From: Candidatus Pygmaiobacter gallistercoris
GTDB taxonomy: Bacteria; Bacillota; Clostridia; Oscillospirales; Ruminococcaceae
Reading direction: 5' to 3'
DNA: 26,254 nucleotides
Assembly: GCA_019113125.1 (NCBI GenBank)
Contig: DXIA01000005.1
Location: 1 to 26,254, forward strand
This document shows positions 14,072 to 22,015 of the stretch, in pieces (positions within the stretch are counted from its first letter, which is position 1; each line of letters starts with the position of its first letter). The notes beneath the pieces were generated by a model, which had not been told where the DNA came from, did no database searches, and saw nothing but the letters and a program-made list of their open reading frames with translations. The position numbers and the translations under genes were made by a program.

Positions 14072-14103
14072 CAAAAAAAGAAGAGGACGATCTCTCGTCC
14101 TCT
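14072..14103 (-). terminator. Terminator of hsp20
   Basis: Minus strand GAGAGGACGA-GAGA-TCGTCCTCTT followed by CTTTTTTT (14079-14072), 20 bp after the hsp20 stop. Confidence 0.85.
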
Positions 14104-14122
14104 CCCCGTTTTTCCATCCGGA

Positions 14123-14557
14123 TCACTCGATCTCGATCGCGTGGCGCTCCGGCAGCGGCTTTGCGTCCTTCTTGGGCATCATCAGCTCGAGCACGCCGTC
14201 CTTGTAGGAGGCGCGGATCTTGTCCTGCTCGATGGCCGAGACATCAAAGCTCCGGCTGTAGGAGCCGTAGTGGCGCTCGCGGCAGATATAGCCGCCCTCG
14301 TCCTTCTTCTCGCTGTCCTCGCTGTGGGTTGCGGTGATGGTCAACACATCGCCGTCGATGTTCAGCTTGATATCCTCTTTCTTAAATCCGGGCAGCTCCG
14401 CGCTGAGCAGGTAGCTGTCTCCTTTATCCTGAATATCGGTCTTGCAGCGCATCGCGCTCTCCTGCGGCTGACCATTACCGAAGAAATAACGGTCGAGGTC
14501 ATTGAACAGGTCCATCATCCCGCGCTCGCGGCGCTCATAAGGCATCAGTCCGAACAT
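14123..14557 (-). CDS. Small heat shock protein, Hsp20/alpha-crystallin family
   Basis: 144 residues, typical of bacterial sHSPs. A short N-terminal arm (MFGLMPYERRERGMMDLFNDLD) precedes the alpha-crystallin domain at about 36-130, with AELPGFKKEDIKLNIDGDVL, the YGSYSRSFDV strand and ASYKDGVLELMMPKK. The C-terminal extension carries an I-x-I motif (IEI in AIEIE), which docks between subunits in the oligomer. It is an ATP-independent holdase for unfolding proteins in the cytoplasm. AAGGGAG lies 8 bp before the ATG. It is monocistronic; a perfect CIRCE lies about 170 bp upstream and a structured leader lies between, so HrcA control is expected. Confidence 0.95.
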   Translation of the reverse strand: MFGLMPYERRERGMMDLFNDLDRYFFGNGQPQESAMRCKTDIQDKGDSYLLSAELPGFKKEDIKLNIDGDVLTITATHSEDSEKKDEGGYICRERHYGSYSRSFDVSAIEQDKIRASYKDGVLELMMPKKDAKPLPERHAIEIE

Positions 14558-14590
14558 AATATCTTCTCCCTTCGGTAGTCTACACTTTTT

Positions 14591-14663
14591 GTCGTAACCG
14601 ACCGGCCCTGCGGCCCTCGGGGCTGCACCCTTCGTGCGCCCTTCTCTTTCTCTCGATTACGAC
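14591..14663 (-). other. Structured 5' leader of hsp20
   Basis: In the minus-strand RNA, GTCGTAATCG (14663-14654) can pair with CGGTTACGAC (14600-14591) over 10 bp with one G-U. The enclosed 53 nt contain GGGC-GCAC-GAAGG-GTGC-A-GCCC (8 bp, bulged A) and GGCC-GCAG-GGCC, giving a three-way junction. The RBS lies downstream, outside the structure, and I find no anti-RBS segment. The role is unknown. Confidence 0.5.
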
Positions 14664-14666
14664 TTC

Positions 14667-14694
14667 AGTATAGTCCCGATCTGTTAACAAACAA
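14667..14694 (-). promoter_or_regulatory. Possible hsp20 promoter
   Basis: Minus strand TTGTTT (14694-14689), 16 bp, TATACT (14672-14667). It would start transcription near 14660, at the 5' arm of the leader stem. It is downstream of CIRCE by about 30 bp. Confidence 0.5.
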
Positions 14695-14723
14695 GCGTTA
14701 AATTATGAACAAACTGTAAAAAG

Positions 14724-14750
14724 TTAGCACTCTCTATATTAGAGTGCTAA
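14724..14750. promoter_or_regulatory. CIRCE element (HrcA operator)
   Basis: TTAGCACTC (14724-14732), 9-bp spacer, GAGTGCTAA (14742-14750): an exact match to the CIRCE consensus, between the sirtuin stop and hsp20. Both neighbours are on the minus strand, so hsp20 is the target. Confidence 0.97.
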
Positions 14751-14800
14751 TTCATCAAAACCGCTTAATATCAATATTTTTTAAGTCTTTGCCAGATTTT

Positions 14801-15502
14801 TCAGTCGCCTAAGATCTCCCCAATGGCTCCGTGCAGCAGCAAATCGGCCCGCCGATCTGCCGGGGTCGGGGTGCGGTTGATCAGCGCGATTTTGCCGTGG
14901 CAATAGTCGATCAGCCCCGCGGCCGGCCAGACCGACAGCGAGGTGCCGCCGATGATCAGCAGATCACAGGCCGCAATCGCCGCCACCGCACCCGAGACCA
15001 CCGCGTCGTCGAGGTTTTCCCCGTAGAGTACGACGTCCGGCTTGATGACGCCGCCGCAGGGGCAGCGGGGCACCCCGGTGCAGTCGGTGATCGCCTCTAC
15101 TCCGAAGGCGTGGCCGCAGCGGGTACAGTGGTTGCGCAGCACACTGCCATGCAGCTCGAAGACCTGACGGCTGCCGGCCCGCTGGTGCAGCCCGTCGATG
15201 TTCTGGGTGACCACCGCGGTCAATTTTCCCTCACGCTCCAGTCGGGCGAGGGCGAGATGCGCGGGGTTCGGCTGTGCGTCGAGGCAAAGCATCTTGTCCC
15301 GGTAGAACCGGTAGAACTCCTCGGTGTGAGAGAAGAAAAATTCATGGCTCAGAATCGTCTCGGGCGGATAGTCGTACTTCTGGCGATAGAGCCCGTCCAC
15401 TCCCCGAAAGTCGGGGATCCCGCTCTCGGTCGAGACCCCCGCGCCGCCGAAAAAGACAATTTTTTCGCTCTGGTCAATCAGTGCTTTGAGTTTTGCATCC
15501 AT
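14801..15502 (-). CDS. NAD-dependent protein deacylase, SIR2 family (CobB-like)
   Basis: 233 residues from ATG 15502; an ATG 16 codons upstream lacks a better RBS. NAD-binding motif GAGVSTESGIPDFRG (20-34), TQNIDGLH (99-106) and catalytic His118 in ELHGS are present. The zinc site is Cys126, Cys129, Cys147 and Cys149. GGTSLSVWPAAGLI binds the ribose/nicotinamide side. It removes acetyl or other acyl groups from lysines using NAD, giving O-acyl-ADP-ribose. Its neighbour, diverging from the same 190-bp region, is a CoA-transferase gene, which hints at a common acyl-CoA theme but proves nothing. Confidence 0.95.
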   Translation of the reverse strand: MDAKLKALIDQSEKIVFFGGAGVSTESGIPDFRGVDGLYRQKYDYPPETILSHEFFFSHTEEFYRFYRDKMLCLDAQPNPAHLALARLEREGKLTAVVTQNIDGLHQRAGSRQVFELHGSVLRNHCTRCGHAFGVEAITDCTGVPRCPCGGVIKPDVVLYGENLDDAVVSGAVAAIAACDLLIIGGTSLSVWPAAGLIDYCHGKIALINRTPTPADRRADLLLHGAIGEILGD

Positions 15503-15538
15503 TCTGTGATCCCGCCTTTCGCGCTGTATTTTTTCCTT

Positions 15539-15568
15539 ATTATAAAACAATTATATAACAGCGCCCAA
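15539..15568 (-). promoter_or_regulatory. Promoter of sirtuin gene
   Basis: Minus strand TTGGGC (15568-15563), 18 bp, TATAAT (15544-15539). A second TATAAT at 15556-15551 could pair with TTGTGA at 18 bp. An inverted repeat AGCGC-N5-GCGCT (15560-15574) overlaps the -35. Confidence 0.5.
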
Positions 15569-15593
15569 AGCGCTCACAAGTCCCTCGTTTGGA

Positions 15594-15622
15594 TTGACTT
15601 TATCTGGATACTTTGTTATAAT
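15594..15622 (+). promoter_or_regulatory. Promoter of CoA-transferase gene
   Basis: TTGACT (15594-15599), 17 bp, TATAAT (15617-15622): close to consensus, about 70 bp before the ATG. Confidence 0.85.
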
Positions 15623-15693
15623 TTTAACATCTATCGGAAGATACCGCGCCCGCATCTTTGGGTGCCGAACAAGAAGTAAAGGATGGGGATAGT

Positions 15694-17250
15694 ATGTCAG
15701 TCAAGATCTTGACCGCCCGCGAGGCGATGGACCTTGTGCCGGACGGTGCGACCGTTGCCACCGGCGGCTTTATCGGCGCCAGCTTTGCCGAGGAGCTGGC
15801 AATGGAGCTCGAAAACCGCTTTCTCGAGACCGGGCATCCCCGGGACCTCTCGCTGATCTTCTGCGCCGCACAGGGCGACCGCAAGGACAAGGGACTCAAC
15901 CACCTCGCCCATGACGGGATGCTTAAGGGTGCGATGGGCGCCCACTGGGGGCTCGCCCCGAAGATCGGCCAGATGGTGGAGGAGAACAAGATCCTCGCCT
16001 ATGTCTTTCCGCAGGGGGTCATGTGCCACCTGCTGCGGGACTCGGCGGCCCACCGGCCGGGCACCATCACCCATGTGGGACTGGGCACCTTTGTCGATCC
16101 CCGCAACGGCGGCGGCAAGGTCAACGAGCTGACCCGCTCGGCCCCCGACCGGGTACACCTGATGAACCTCGGCGGCAAGGACTACCTGTTCTACGACTAC
16201 CAGAAGGTGGATTTCGCGCTGCTCTGCGGCACCTACGCCGACGAGAACGGCAACATCAGCATGGAGAAGTGTGCGGTCACCGGCGAGATGCTGGCCACCG
16301 CCCAGGCCTGCAAGAACAGCGGCGGCACCGTGGTGGTGCAGGTCGAGCGGGTGGTGAAGAACGGCTCGCTTGATCCCAAGAAGGTCGAGATCCCCGGCAT
16401 TCTGGTCGACGCGGTGGTGCCGGTCAGCGATATGAAGTACCACATGCAGACCTTCGACATCGACTACGACCCCTCGCTGTCCGGCGAGCACCGGGTCAGC
16501 CTGAAGGCGGCCGAGCCGCTGCCGCTGACCGACAAGAAGATCATCGCCCGCCGCGCCGCGATGGAGCTGCGCAAGGACACGGTGGTCAACCTTGGCATCG
16601 GCACCCCGGAGTTCATCTCGAACGTCGCGGCTGAGGAGGGGATCACCAACCACTTCACCCTGACCGTCGAGGCGGGCATCACCGGCGGCGCGCCGCTGGG
16701 CGGGCTCTCCTTCGGAACCAGCCGCAACCCCGACTGCATCATGTGCCAGCCCAGCATGTTCGACTACTACCAGGGCGGCGGTCTGGATCAGACCTATCTC
16801 GGCTTTGCCGAGGGGGACGGCGCGGGCAATGTCAACGTCTCGAAGTTCGGGCCGAAACTGCCCGGCTGCGGCGGGTTCATCGACATCAGTCAGAACGCGA
16901 AACAGGTCTTCTTCTGCGGTACCTTTACCGCCGGCGGGCTCAAGACCCATGTAGAGGACGGCAAGCTGGTCATCGACCAGGAGGGCCGGATCAACAAGTT
17001 CCTGCCCGCGGTCGAGCAGGTCACCTTCAGCGCCAAGACCGCGCTGGACAGCGGCATTCCGGTGATGTACTTCACCGAGCGGGCGGTCTTCCGGCTGACC
17101 CGCGAGGGGCTCGAGCTGGTTGAAATCGCGCCCGGCATCGATCTCGAAAAGGACATCTGCAGCCACATGGCGGTGCGGCCGGTCATCTCGAAGGACCTCA
17201 AGCTGATGGATGCGCGGATCTTCCGGGACGAGCCGATGGGGCTCAAATAA
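15694..17250 (+). CDS. Acyl-CoA:acetate/3-ketoacid CoA-transferase (propionate CoA-transferase-like)
   Basis: 518 residues with fused alpha and beta halves of a family I CoA-transferase. The alpha half has DGATVATGGFIGASF (17-31) and LYAYVFPQG-like LAYVFPQG (101-108). The beta half has VVNLGIGTPEFISN (297-310) and TLTVEAGITGGAP (322-334), in which Glu326 is the catalytic residue that forms the glutamyl-CoA thioester. Late segments GFIDISQNAKQVFFCGTFTAGG fit the family. Length and order match propionate CoA-transferase and related YdiF-type enzymes, which move CoA between acetyl-CoA and short-chain acids in fermentation. The exact acid is undetermined. Start ATG 15694 follows AAAGGATGGGG; the gene stands alone with a strong promoter and terminator. 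Confidence 0.92.
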   Translation: MSVKILTAREAMDLVPDGATVATGGFIGASFAEELAMELENRFLETGHPRDLSLIFCAAQGDRKDKGLNHLAHDGMLKGAMGAHWGLAPKIGQMVEENKILAYVFPQGVMCHLLRDSAAHRPGTITHVGLGTFVDPRNGGGKVNELTRSAPDRVHLMNLGGKDYLFYDYQKVDFALLCGTYADENGNISMEKCAVTGEMLATAQACKNSGGTVVVQVERVVKNGSLDPKKVEIPGILVDAVVPVSDMKYHMQTFDIDYDPSLSGEHRVSLKAAEPLPLTDKKIIARRAAMELRKDTVVNLGIGTPEFISNVAAEEGITNHFTLTVEAGITGGAPLGGLSFGTSRNPDCIMCQPSMFDYYQGGGLDQTYLGFAEGDGAGNVNVSKFGPKLPGCGGFIDISQNAKQVFFCGTFTAGGLKTHVEDGKLVIDQEGRINKFLPAVEQVTFSAKTALDSGIPVMYFTERAVFRLTREGLELVEIAPGIDLEKDICSHMAVRPVISKDLKLMDARIFRDEPMGLK

Positions 17251-17257
17251 TCTGAAC

Positions 17258-17291
17258 AAAAAAATCCCTGGCAGAAAGCCAGGGATTTTTT
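17258..17291. terminator. Bidirectional terminator
   Basis: AAAAAATCCCTGGC-AGAAA-GCCAGGGATTTTTT: 14-bp perfect stem between the CoA-transferase and the end of the nucleoside operon. Confidence 0.93.
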
Positions 17292-17297
17292 GTTTTG

Positions 17298-18305
17298 TCA
17301 GTGTTTTGCCGCCCTGCGCAGAATCCCGATCAGCCAGTCGCAGAAAAAGGCGCGGTCGGGCTCAAGGGCAAAGGTGCAGTTGGGTTTCTCCTGCACCATA
17401 TTGGCCCGCCGGTCGAGGACGGTGCGGCCATACGCCGCGCCGCCGCCGAGGTCGACGTGGCAGACCGCCTCCACCGACCGTCGGATGCAGCCGGGGTGTA
17501 GCGCGTAGCAGAGGGCGAGAGCGTCGTGCAGCGGGGCGATCTTTTTTGCCGCCATCTCGGGGTCCCGCTTTGCGTAGCCGGCGATCCGGTCCCGCAGCAG
17601 CGCGGCGACGAACCGGGCCAGCGGCGTGCCGATCGCCTCGATCTCCTCCGCCTGCGCCGCACTCAAGAATGCCTGATGGGTGGCGTCGAGCGGGATCATG
17701 GTGATCGGGACCCCGCTCTGCAGCAGGATCTCAGCCGCCTCCGGGTCGGTCCAGATGTTGAACTCGGCGGCCGCCGTCTCGTTGCCGGTCGCATCCCCGC
17801 CGCCCATCAATACGATCCGCTGCAGCCGCTCTGCAAACCCCGGCTGGGCCCGCATCGCAGTCGCGAGGTTGGTCAGCGGGCCGAGCGCGACGATGGTGAT
17901 GGTCCCGGGGGGCGCCGCCATCACCGTCTCGATCATCCAGACCACAGCGGATGTCTTCTGCGGGGCGAGGGCGGTGGCGGGCAGCGGCAGGTGATCGCTG
18001 TGCATCCCGAACTGCCCGGTCCCGCTGCCCTCCCGCTTGGGGATTGGGCGCAGCGACTGCGCGCTGTGGGGGTTGAGGGTCGAGACCAGCGGATAGGCGC
18101 AGCCGGGATAGACCGGCACCCGGTCCCCCATCCCGCACAGGTCCACCACCCGCAGTGTGTTGTCGGTGGTGAGCTTGAGCTCTAAATTGCCGTTGACGGT
18201 GGTGATCCCGAGCAGCTCCGCCTCGCCGCCGAGCATCGCCAGTGCGAGCGCGACCGCGTCATCGCTGCCGGTATCGACGTCCAGGATCAGTTTCGGTTTG
18301 GTCAT
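17298..18305 (-). CDS. Inosine-uridine-type nucleoside hydrolase
   Basis: 335 residues. The N-terminal calcium site DVDTGSDDA (Asp9, Asp11, Asp15, Asp16; Asp11-type general base nearby) defines the IUNH fold. VALGPLTNLA (about 143-152), MGGG, AAAEFNIWTDPEAA (about 180-193) and PLHDALALCYAL complete the active site, the last with the conserved His-Asp. It cleaves the N-glycosidic bond of ribonucleosides to base and ribose, in the cytoplasm since no signal peptide is present. It is the last gene of the operon, overlapping the upstream permease by 4 bp, so it likely acts on the nucleosides that transporter imports. Confidence 0.93.
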   Translation of the reverse strand: MTKPKLILDVDTGSDDAVALALAMLGGEAELLGITTVNGNLELKLTTDNTLRVVDLCGMGDRVPVYPGCAYPLVSTLNPHSAQSLRPIPKREGSGTGQFGMHSDHLPLPATALAPQKTSAVVWMIETVMAAPPGTITIVALGPLTNLATAMRAQPGFAERLQRIVLMGGGDATGNETAAAEFNIWTDPEAAEILLQSGVPITMIPLDATHQAFLSAAQAEEIEAIGTPLARFVAALLRDRIAGYAKRDPEMAAKKIAPLHDALALCYALHPGCIRRSVEAVCHVDLGGGAAYGRTVLDRRANMVQEKPNCTFALEPDRAFFCDWLIGILRRAAKH

Positions 18306-19276
18306 CCGTTGCCCTCCTCCGCCGCGCCGGCGCGGGATTTTTCAACGCTGCGCCGGGTGACACGTTTTTCATCGGCATTGATCTTCATGCCGACCAGCAG
18401 CAGACCGATGATGGTCGCCGCATAGGGGAACATCTGCAGAAACTCCGGCGGCAGGTTGATCGCCTGGAAAGCGTTGGCGATCGCGTTGGAGGCGCCGAAG
18501 ACCAGTGCCCAGATCAGGGTCGGGATCGGCATCGAGCCGCCGAGGTTCTGGGCGGCGATCGCGATGAACCCGCGGCCCGAGATCATATCCCGGGTGAAGT
18601 AGGAGACATAGCCCATCGACATATAGCAGCCGGCCATTCCGGCCAAAACGCCGGCGATCAGCAGCGCGATGAACCGGATCCGCTGCGGACTGCTGCCCAG
18701 TGAGCGGGCGGCGTCCTCGTTCTCCCCCACCGCCCGGATCCGCAGACCGAGCGGGGTTTTCATCAACAGAAAGTAGACCACCGGCACGCTCAGCAGCGCC
18801 AGATAGGTCATCAGATTGCGGCCGGAGAGGATCTCCCCGACCACCGGGATCTCCCGCAGCAGCGGAATCTCGATGTCCGGGAACTGCAGGCTGTGCAGGT
18901 TGGTCGAGCTGCCCCGGTCCCCGGTAAAGGCGAAGAGCATGAAGACGGTGCCGCCGCTACCCAGCGTGTTGAGCGCGAGGCTGACCAGCATGTTGTTGGC
19001 CCGCAGCACCAGCACAAAGTAGCCAAAGAGCATCGCGAAGATGACGCTCAGCGCGACCCCGCACAGCAGCCCGACAAAGAGGTTCTGGGAATAGGCGCTG
19101 CCCAGCACCCCGCCGAAGGAGGCCGCCAGCATCATCGACTCGAACGCGATGCAGACGATGCCGGACTTGCGCACCAGCAGCACCCCCATCGAACAGAGGA
19201 TCAACGGGGTGCTCATCCGCAGGATCGCGACGACAAAGTCGGTGGAAAAGATATACCCAAATACACTTTGCATCAT
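18302..19276 (-). CDS. Nucleoside ABC transporter permease (BmpC/NupQ-like)
   Basis: 324 residues, 8 to 10 hydrophobic helices, of the BPD_transp_2 family. Recognisable parts are TPLILCSMGVLLVRKSGIVCIAFESMMLAASF near the N-terminus, LRANNMLVSLALN, and TPLGLRIRAVGENEDAARSLG (about 180-200), the cytoplasmic coupling loop. AAQNLGGSMPIPTLIWALVFG and the last helix AATIIGLLLVGM follow. It forms the heterodimeric channel with the permease encoded directly upstream, overlapping it by 4 bp (ATGA), and the nucleoside hydrolase start by 4 bp. GGAGG precedes its ATG. The ligand is inferred from the operon. Confidence 0.92.
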   Translation of the reverse strand: MMQSVFGYIFSTDFVVAILRMSTPLILCSMGVLLVRKSGIVCIAFESMMLAASFGGVLGSAYSQNLFVGLLCGVALSVIFAMLFGYFVLVLRANNMLVSLALNTLGSGGTVFMLFAFTGDRGSSTNLHSLQFPDIEIPLLREIPVVGEILSGRNLMTYLALLSVPVVYFLLMKTPLGLRIRAVGENEDAARSLGSSPQRIRFIALLIAGVLAGMAGCYMSMGYVSYFTRDMISGRGFIAIAAQNLGGSMPIPTLIWALVFGASNAIANAFQAINLPPEFLQMFPYAATIIGLLLVGMKINADEKRVTRRSVEKSRAGAAEEGNG

Positions 19277-20352
19277 TTCACCTCCGACGTCTTCATCTGT
19301 TTGATCGACTGGCCGGCGATGACCTTGTGTTTCCAGCCCGCGAGGAACTTCTCGGCGACGACGAACATGATGATGATCGACTGGACGATCGAGACCACCT
19401 CGGAGGGCACGTCCGACATCCGGGCCATCGTCTCGGCGCCGACGCTGACGTAGGCCAAAAAGAGGGCCGAGATCGGCACATATTTGGGGTTGTTGCCGGC
19501 GATGACCGCGATCATGACCCCGTCGGAGCCATGGCCGGACAGGCCGGCGTACTCAAACCGCTTGTACATGCCGAGCTGTTCCACCGCGCCGCCGAGCCCC
19601 GCGAGAAAACCGCCGATCATCTGGCAGAGGATGATGGTCGCGGTCACATTGATGCCGGCGTAGGCCGCGAACTTCGGGTTGTAGCCGACGGTGCGGATCT
19701 TGTAGCCGAGGGTGCTCTTCTCGATCAGGAAATGCCCGAACACCACCGCCAGCAGCGCGATGAAGAGGCCGGCGTGGATGTTGGTGCGGGAGAAGATCTT
19801 GGGCAGCAGCGCGGTCTCGGCGTATTTGTAGGACGCCTGGAACCCGGCGCTGGGATCCCACAAGGGGTTGTTGATGAGGTACTGGCCGAAATACAGGCAG
19901 ATGTAGTTGAGCATCAGCGAGGTGACGATGGTCAGCGCGTGGAACTTGGTGTGCAGCACCGCCGTGGTGCCGCAGACCAGCGCGCCGACCAGCCCCGCTG
20001 CGATCATGCAGGCCACCGGGTGGATCCCGGCCGGCAGCGCCAGCTTGACCGCCACCGCGGTGCTGATGACCCCGCCCAGATAGAACGCGCCCTCACTGCC
20101 CATGTTGACCTGCTTGCAGCGGAACATCAGACTCACCCCGACGCCGGTGAAGAGCAGCGGGATCATCTTCTCGACGATATATCCCACCCGGCTGACCGTC
20201 TGCAGCGGGCCGAAGAGGAAGAGGCTCAGCGCCTCCCAGGCGTCGTCGCTGACGATGAAGATGAGCAGAAAGGAGACCACCAGCGCGATCCCGACCGCAA
20301 GCAGGTCCCGGATCACGAAGAAGATCGCGTCGATTTTCTTTACCCGATTCAC
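19273..20352 (-). CDS. Nucleoside ABC transporter permease (BmpB/NupP-like)
   Basis: 359 residues from a GTG at 20352 that overlaps the ATPase stop as GTGA; GGGAGG is 8 bp upstream. A GTG at 20361 is in frame but sits on the RBS. Many hydrophobic helices: LLAVGIALVVSFLLIFIV first, IPLLFTGVGVSLMFRCKQVNMGSEGAFYLGG, LMLNYICLYFGQYL, then the coupling loop KSTLGYKIRTVGYNPKFAAYAG (about 220-241). GLSGHGSDGVMIAVIAGNNP is typical of the long permease of BMP transporters. It partners the permease at 18302-19276. Confidence 0.92.
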   Translation of the reverse strand: MNRVKKIDAIFFVIRDLLAVGIALVVSFLLIFIVSDDAWEALSLFLFGPLQTVSRVGYIVEKMIPLLFTGVGVSLMFRCKQVNMGSEGAFYLGGVISTAVAVKLALPAGIHPVACMIAAGLVGALVCGTTAVLHTKFHALTIVTSLMLNYICLYFGQYLINNPLWDPSAGFQASYKYAETALLPKIFSRTNIHAGLFIALLAVVFGHFLIEKSTLGYKIRTVGYNPKFAAYAGINVTATIILCQMIGGFLAGLGGAVEQLGMYKRFEYAGLSGHGSDGVMIAVIAGNNPKYVPISALFLAYVSVGAETMARMSDVPSEVVSIVQSIIIMFVVAEKFLAGWKHKVIAGQSIKQMKTSEVK

Positions 20353-21908
20353 TTCCAGCACCTCCCGATCTCCTCTTTGCTCTGGGTCTTCAGCCCCAGC
20401 ATGTACTCGCCCAGTTCGTTTTCGGTCACGCCCTCGAGCGATTCAAAATAGGCGACAATCTGCCCGCCGCAGAGCACGATCAGGCTGTCGCTGAGCTCCA
20501 TCAGCTCGGTGATGTCCGCCGAGATCAGCAGCACGGCGGCGCCCTCATCCCGCAGCGCGACGATCTTGCCCCGGATCAGTTCCGAGGCACCCACGTCGAT
20601 GCCGCGGGTCGGCTGGTTGGCGATGAGCACCTGCGGCGCGTTGGAGAACTCCCGCGCGGCGACCACCTTCTGGATATTGCCGCCCGAAAGGGTCTTGACC
20701 ATCGCCCGTGGGCCGTCGCACTTGATGCCGAACGCGCCGATCAGCCGCTCGGTCTCGCTGCGGATCGCCTTGCGGCTGAGAAATCCGCGGCGCGAATAGC
20801 CTTTTTTGTAGTAGCGGTCAGCGATCACGTTATCCTCGATGCTCGCATCGGCCGCCACCCCGTAGGTCATCCGGTCCTCCGAGATGTGGGACAGCTGCAT
20901 CTCCCGGATCTGCCGCACCGTCTTGCCCTGGATCGGGGTGCCCCCGATCCGGATCTCGCCGCTCTGCACCCGGTCCATGCCGGTGATCATCTCGGAGATC
21001 TCCCGCTGTCCGTTACCCTCGATGCCGGCTACCCCGAGGATCTTGCCCGCCCGCAAATCGAAGGAGATGTCCCGGATCACCTGTTTGCCGAAGGCGTTGA
21101 AGTAGTTCAGATGCCGCGCCGACAGCCGCACCTCTCCGGGATGGGCCGGGGTCTTGACCACCGTGTTGATCGCGTTGCGGCCGACCATCATCCGGGAGAT
21201 GTCCTGTTCGCTGACGCTGTCCACATCGACCGTCGCGATCGACCTGCCGTCCCGCAGCACGGTCAACCGGTCGCAGATCTGTTTGATCTCCCCCAGCTTG
21301 TGGGAGATAAAGACAATGGTGTAGCCCTGCTTTTTCAGATTGACCAGCTGGACGAAGAGTTCCTGGGTCTCCTGCGGGGTGAGCACCGCGGTCGGCTCGT
21401 CGAGGATCAGCACCTCGACGTTCCGCAGCAGCATCTTGAGGATCTCGACCCGCTGTTTCTGTCCGACATAGAGATCCCGCACCCGCATATCCGGGTCGAC
21501 CGGCAGGCCGAACTTCTCGGCCACCTCCCGGGTGCGCCGGGCCGCATCCTTGTAGTCGAAGAACCCGAATTTGGTGGGCTCCACCCCGAAGACCATATTC
21601 TCGGCCACCGTCAGCGACGGCACCAGCATAAAATGCTGATGCACCATCCCGATACCCAGCCGCAGCGCGGCGAGCGGACTGCTGATCGAGACCTCTTTCC
21701 CCTTGAAAAAGATTTTGCCGGTTTCAGGATGCTCCTGCCCGAAGAGAACCTTCATCAAGGTACTTTTGCCCGCGCCGTTCTCCCCCACAAGGCCGTGAAT
21801 ATCGCCCTTGCGAACCGAAAAGTCGATATTCTTATTCGCCACAAATCCATCGGAATAGATTTTTGTGATGTTCTGCATTGAGAGGACATACTCGTTACCG
21901 TCTGCCAT
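20349..21908 (-). CDS. Nucleoside ABC transporter ATPase (BmpA-system, NupO-like)
   Basis: 519 residues with two tandem nucleotide-binding domains. The first has Walker A GENGAGKS (42-49), Q-loop MVHQHFMLVPSLTVAEN, signature YVGQKQRVEI and Walker B ILDEPTAVLTPQE. The second has a degenerate Walker A GIEGNGQRE without Lys, signature LSGGNIQK and LIANQPTRGIDVG, as usual for this CUT2/nucleoside class, in which only one site is fully competent. ATG 21908 has GGAGG 5 to 6 bp upstream. The next gene start overlaps its stop. It follows the substrate-binding lipoprotein gene after 107 bp that contain a stable hairpin. Confidence 0.94.
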   Translation of the reverse strand: MADGNEYVLSMQNITKIYSDGFVANKNIDFSVRKGDIHGLVGENGAGKSTLMKVLFGQEHPETGKIFFKGKEVSISSPLAALRLGIGMVHQHFMLVPSLTVAENMVFGVEPTKFGFFDYKDAARRTREVAEKFGLPVDPDMRVRDLYVGQKQRVEILKMLLRNVEVLILDEPTAVLTPQETQELFVQLVNLKKQGYTIVFISHKLGEIKQICDRLTVLRDGRSIATVDVDSVSEQDISRMMVGRNAINTVVKTPAHPGEVRLSARHLNYFNAFGKQVIRDISFDLRAGKILGVAGIEGNGQREISEMITGMDRVQSGEIRIGGTPIQGKTVRQIREMQLSHISEDRMTYGVAADASIEDNVIADRYYKKGYSRRGFLSRKAIRSETERLIGAFGIKCDGPRAMVKTLSGGNIQKVVAAREFSNAPQVLIANQPTRGIDVGASELIRGKIVALRDEGAAVLLISADITELMELSDSLIVLCGGQIVAYFESLEGVTENELGEYMLGLKTQSKEEIGRCWK

Positions 21909-21969
21909 CACAGCCTCCTGACCGTACAAAATTTTCTGTACTCCTGTGTTTGGATCCGTATTCAGATCA

Positions 21970-21993
21970 GCGGCGGGCAGAACTGCCCGCCGC
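21970..21993. other. Stem-loop between binding-protein and ATPase genes
   Basis: GCGGCGGGCAG-AA-CTGCCCGCCGC, an 11-bp GC-rich inverted repeat in the 107-bp gap. No T-tract follows on the minus strand, so it is more likely a 3' RNA-protecting or attenuating hairpin than a full terminator. Confidence 0.7.
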
Positions 21994-22015
21994 GCTTTCA
22001 ATCCCGCTAAAAAAC

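Noticed and set aside
15697..17259. 520-codon open frame on the minus strand
   Set aside because: Complete antisense of the CoA-transferase gene; composition rich in His, Val, Ala and Asp repeats with no recognisable fold and no RBS.
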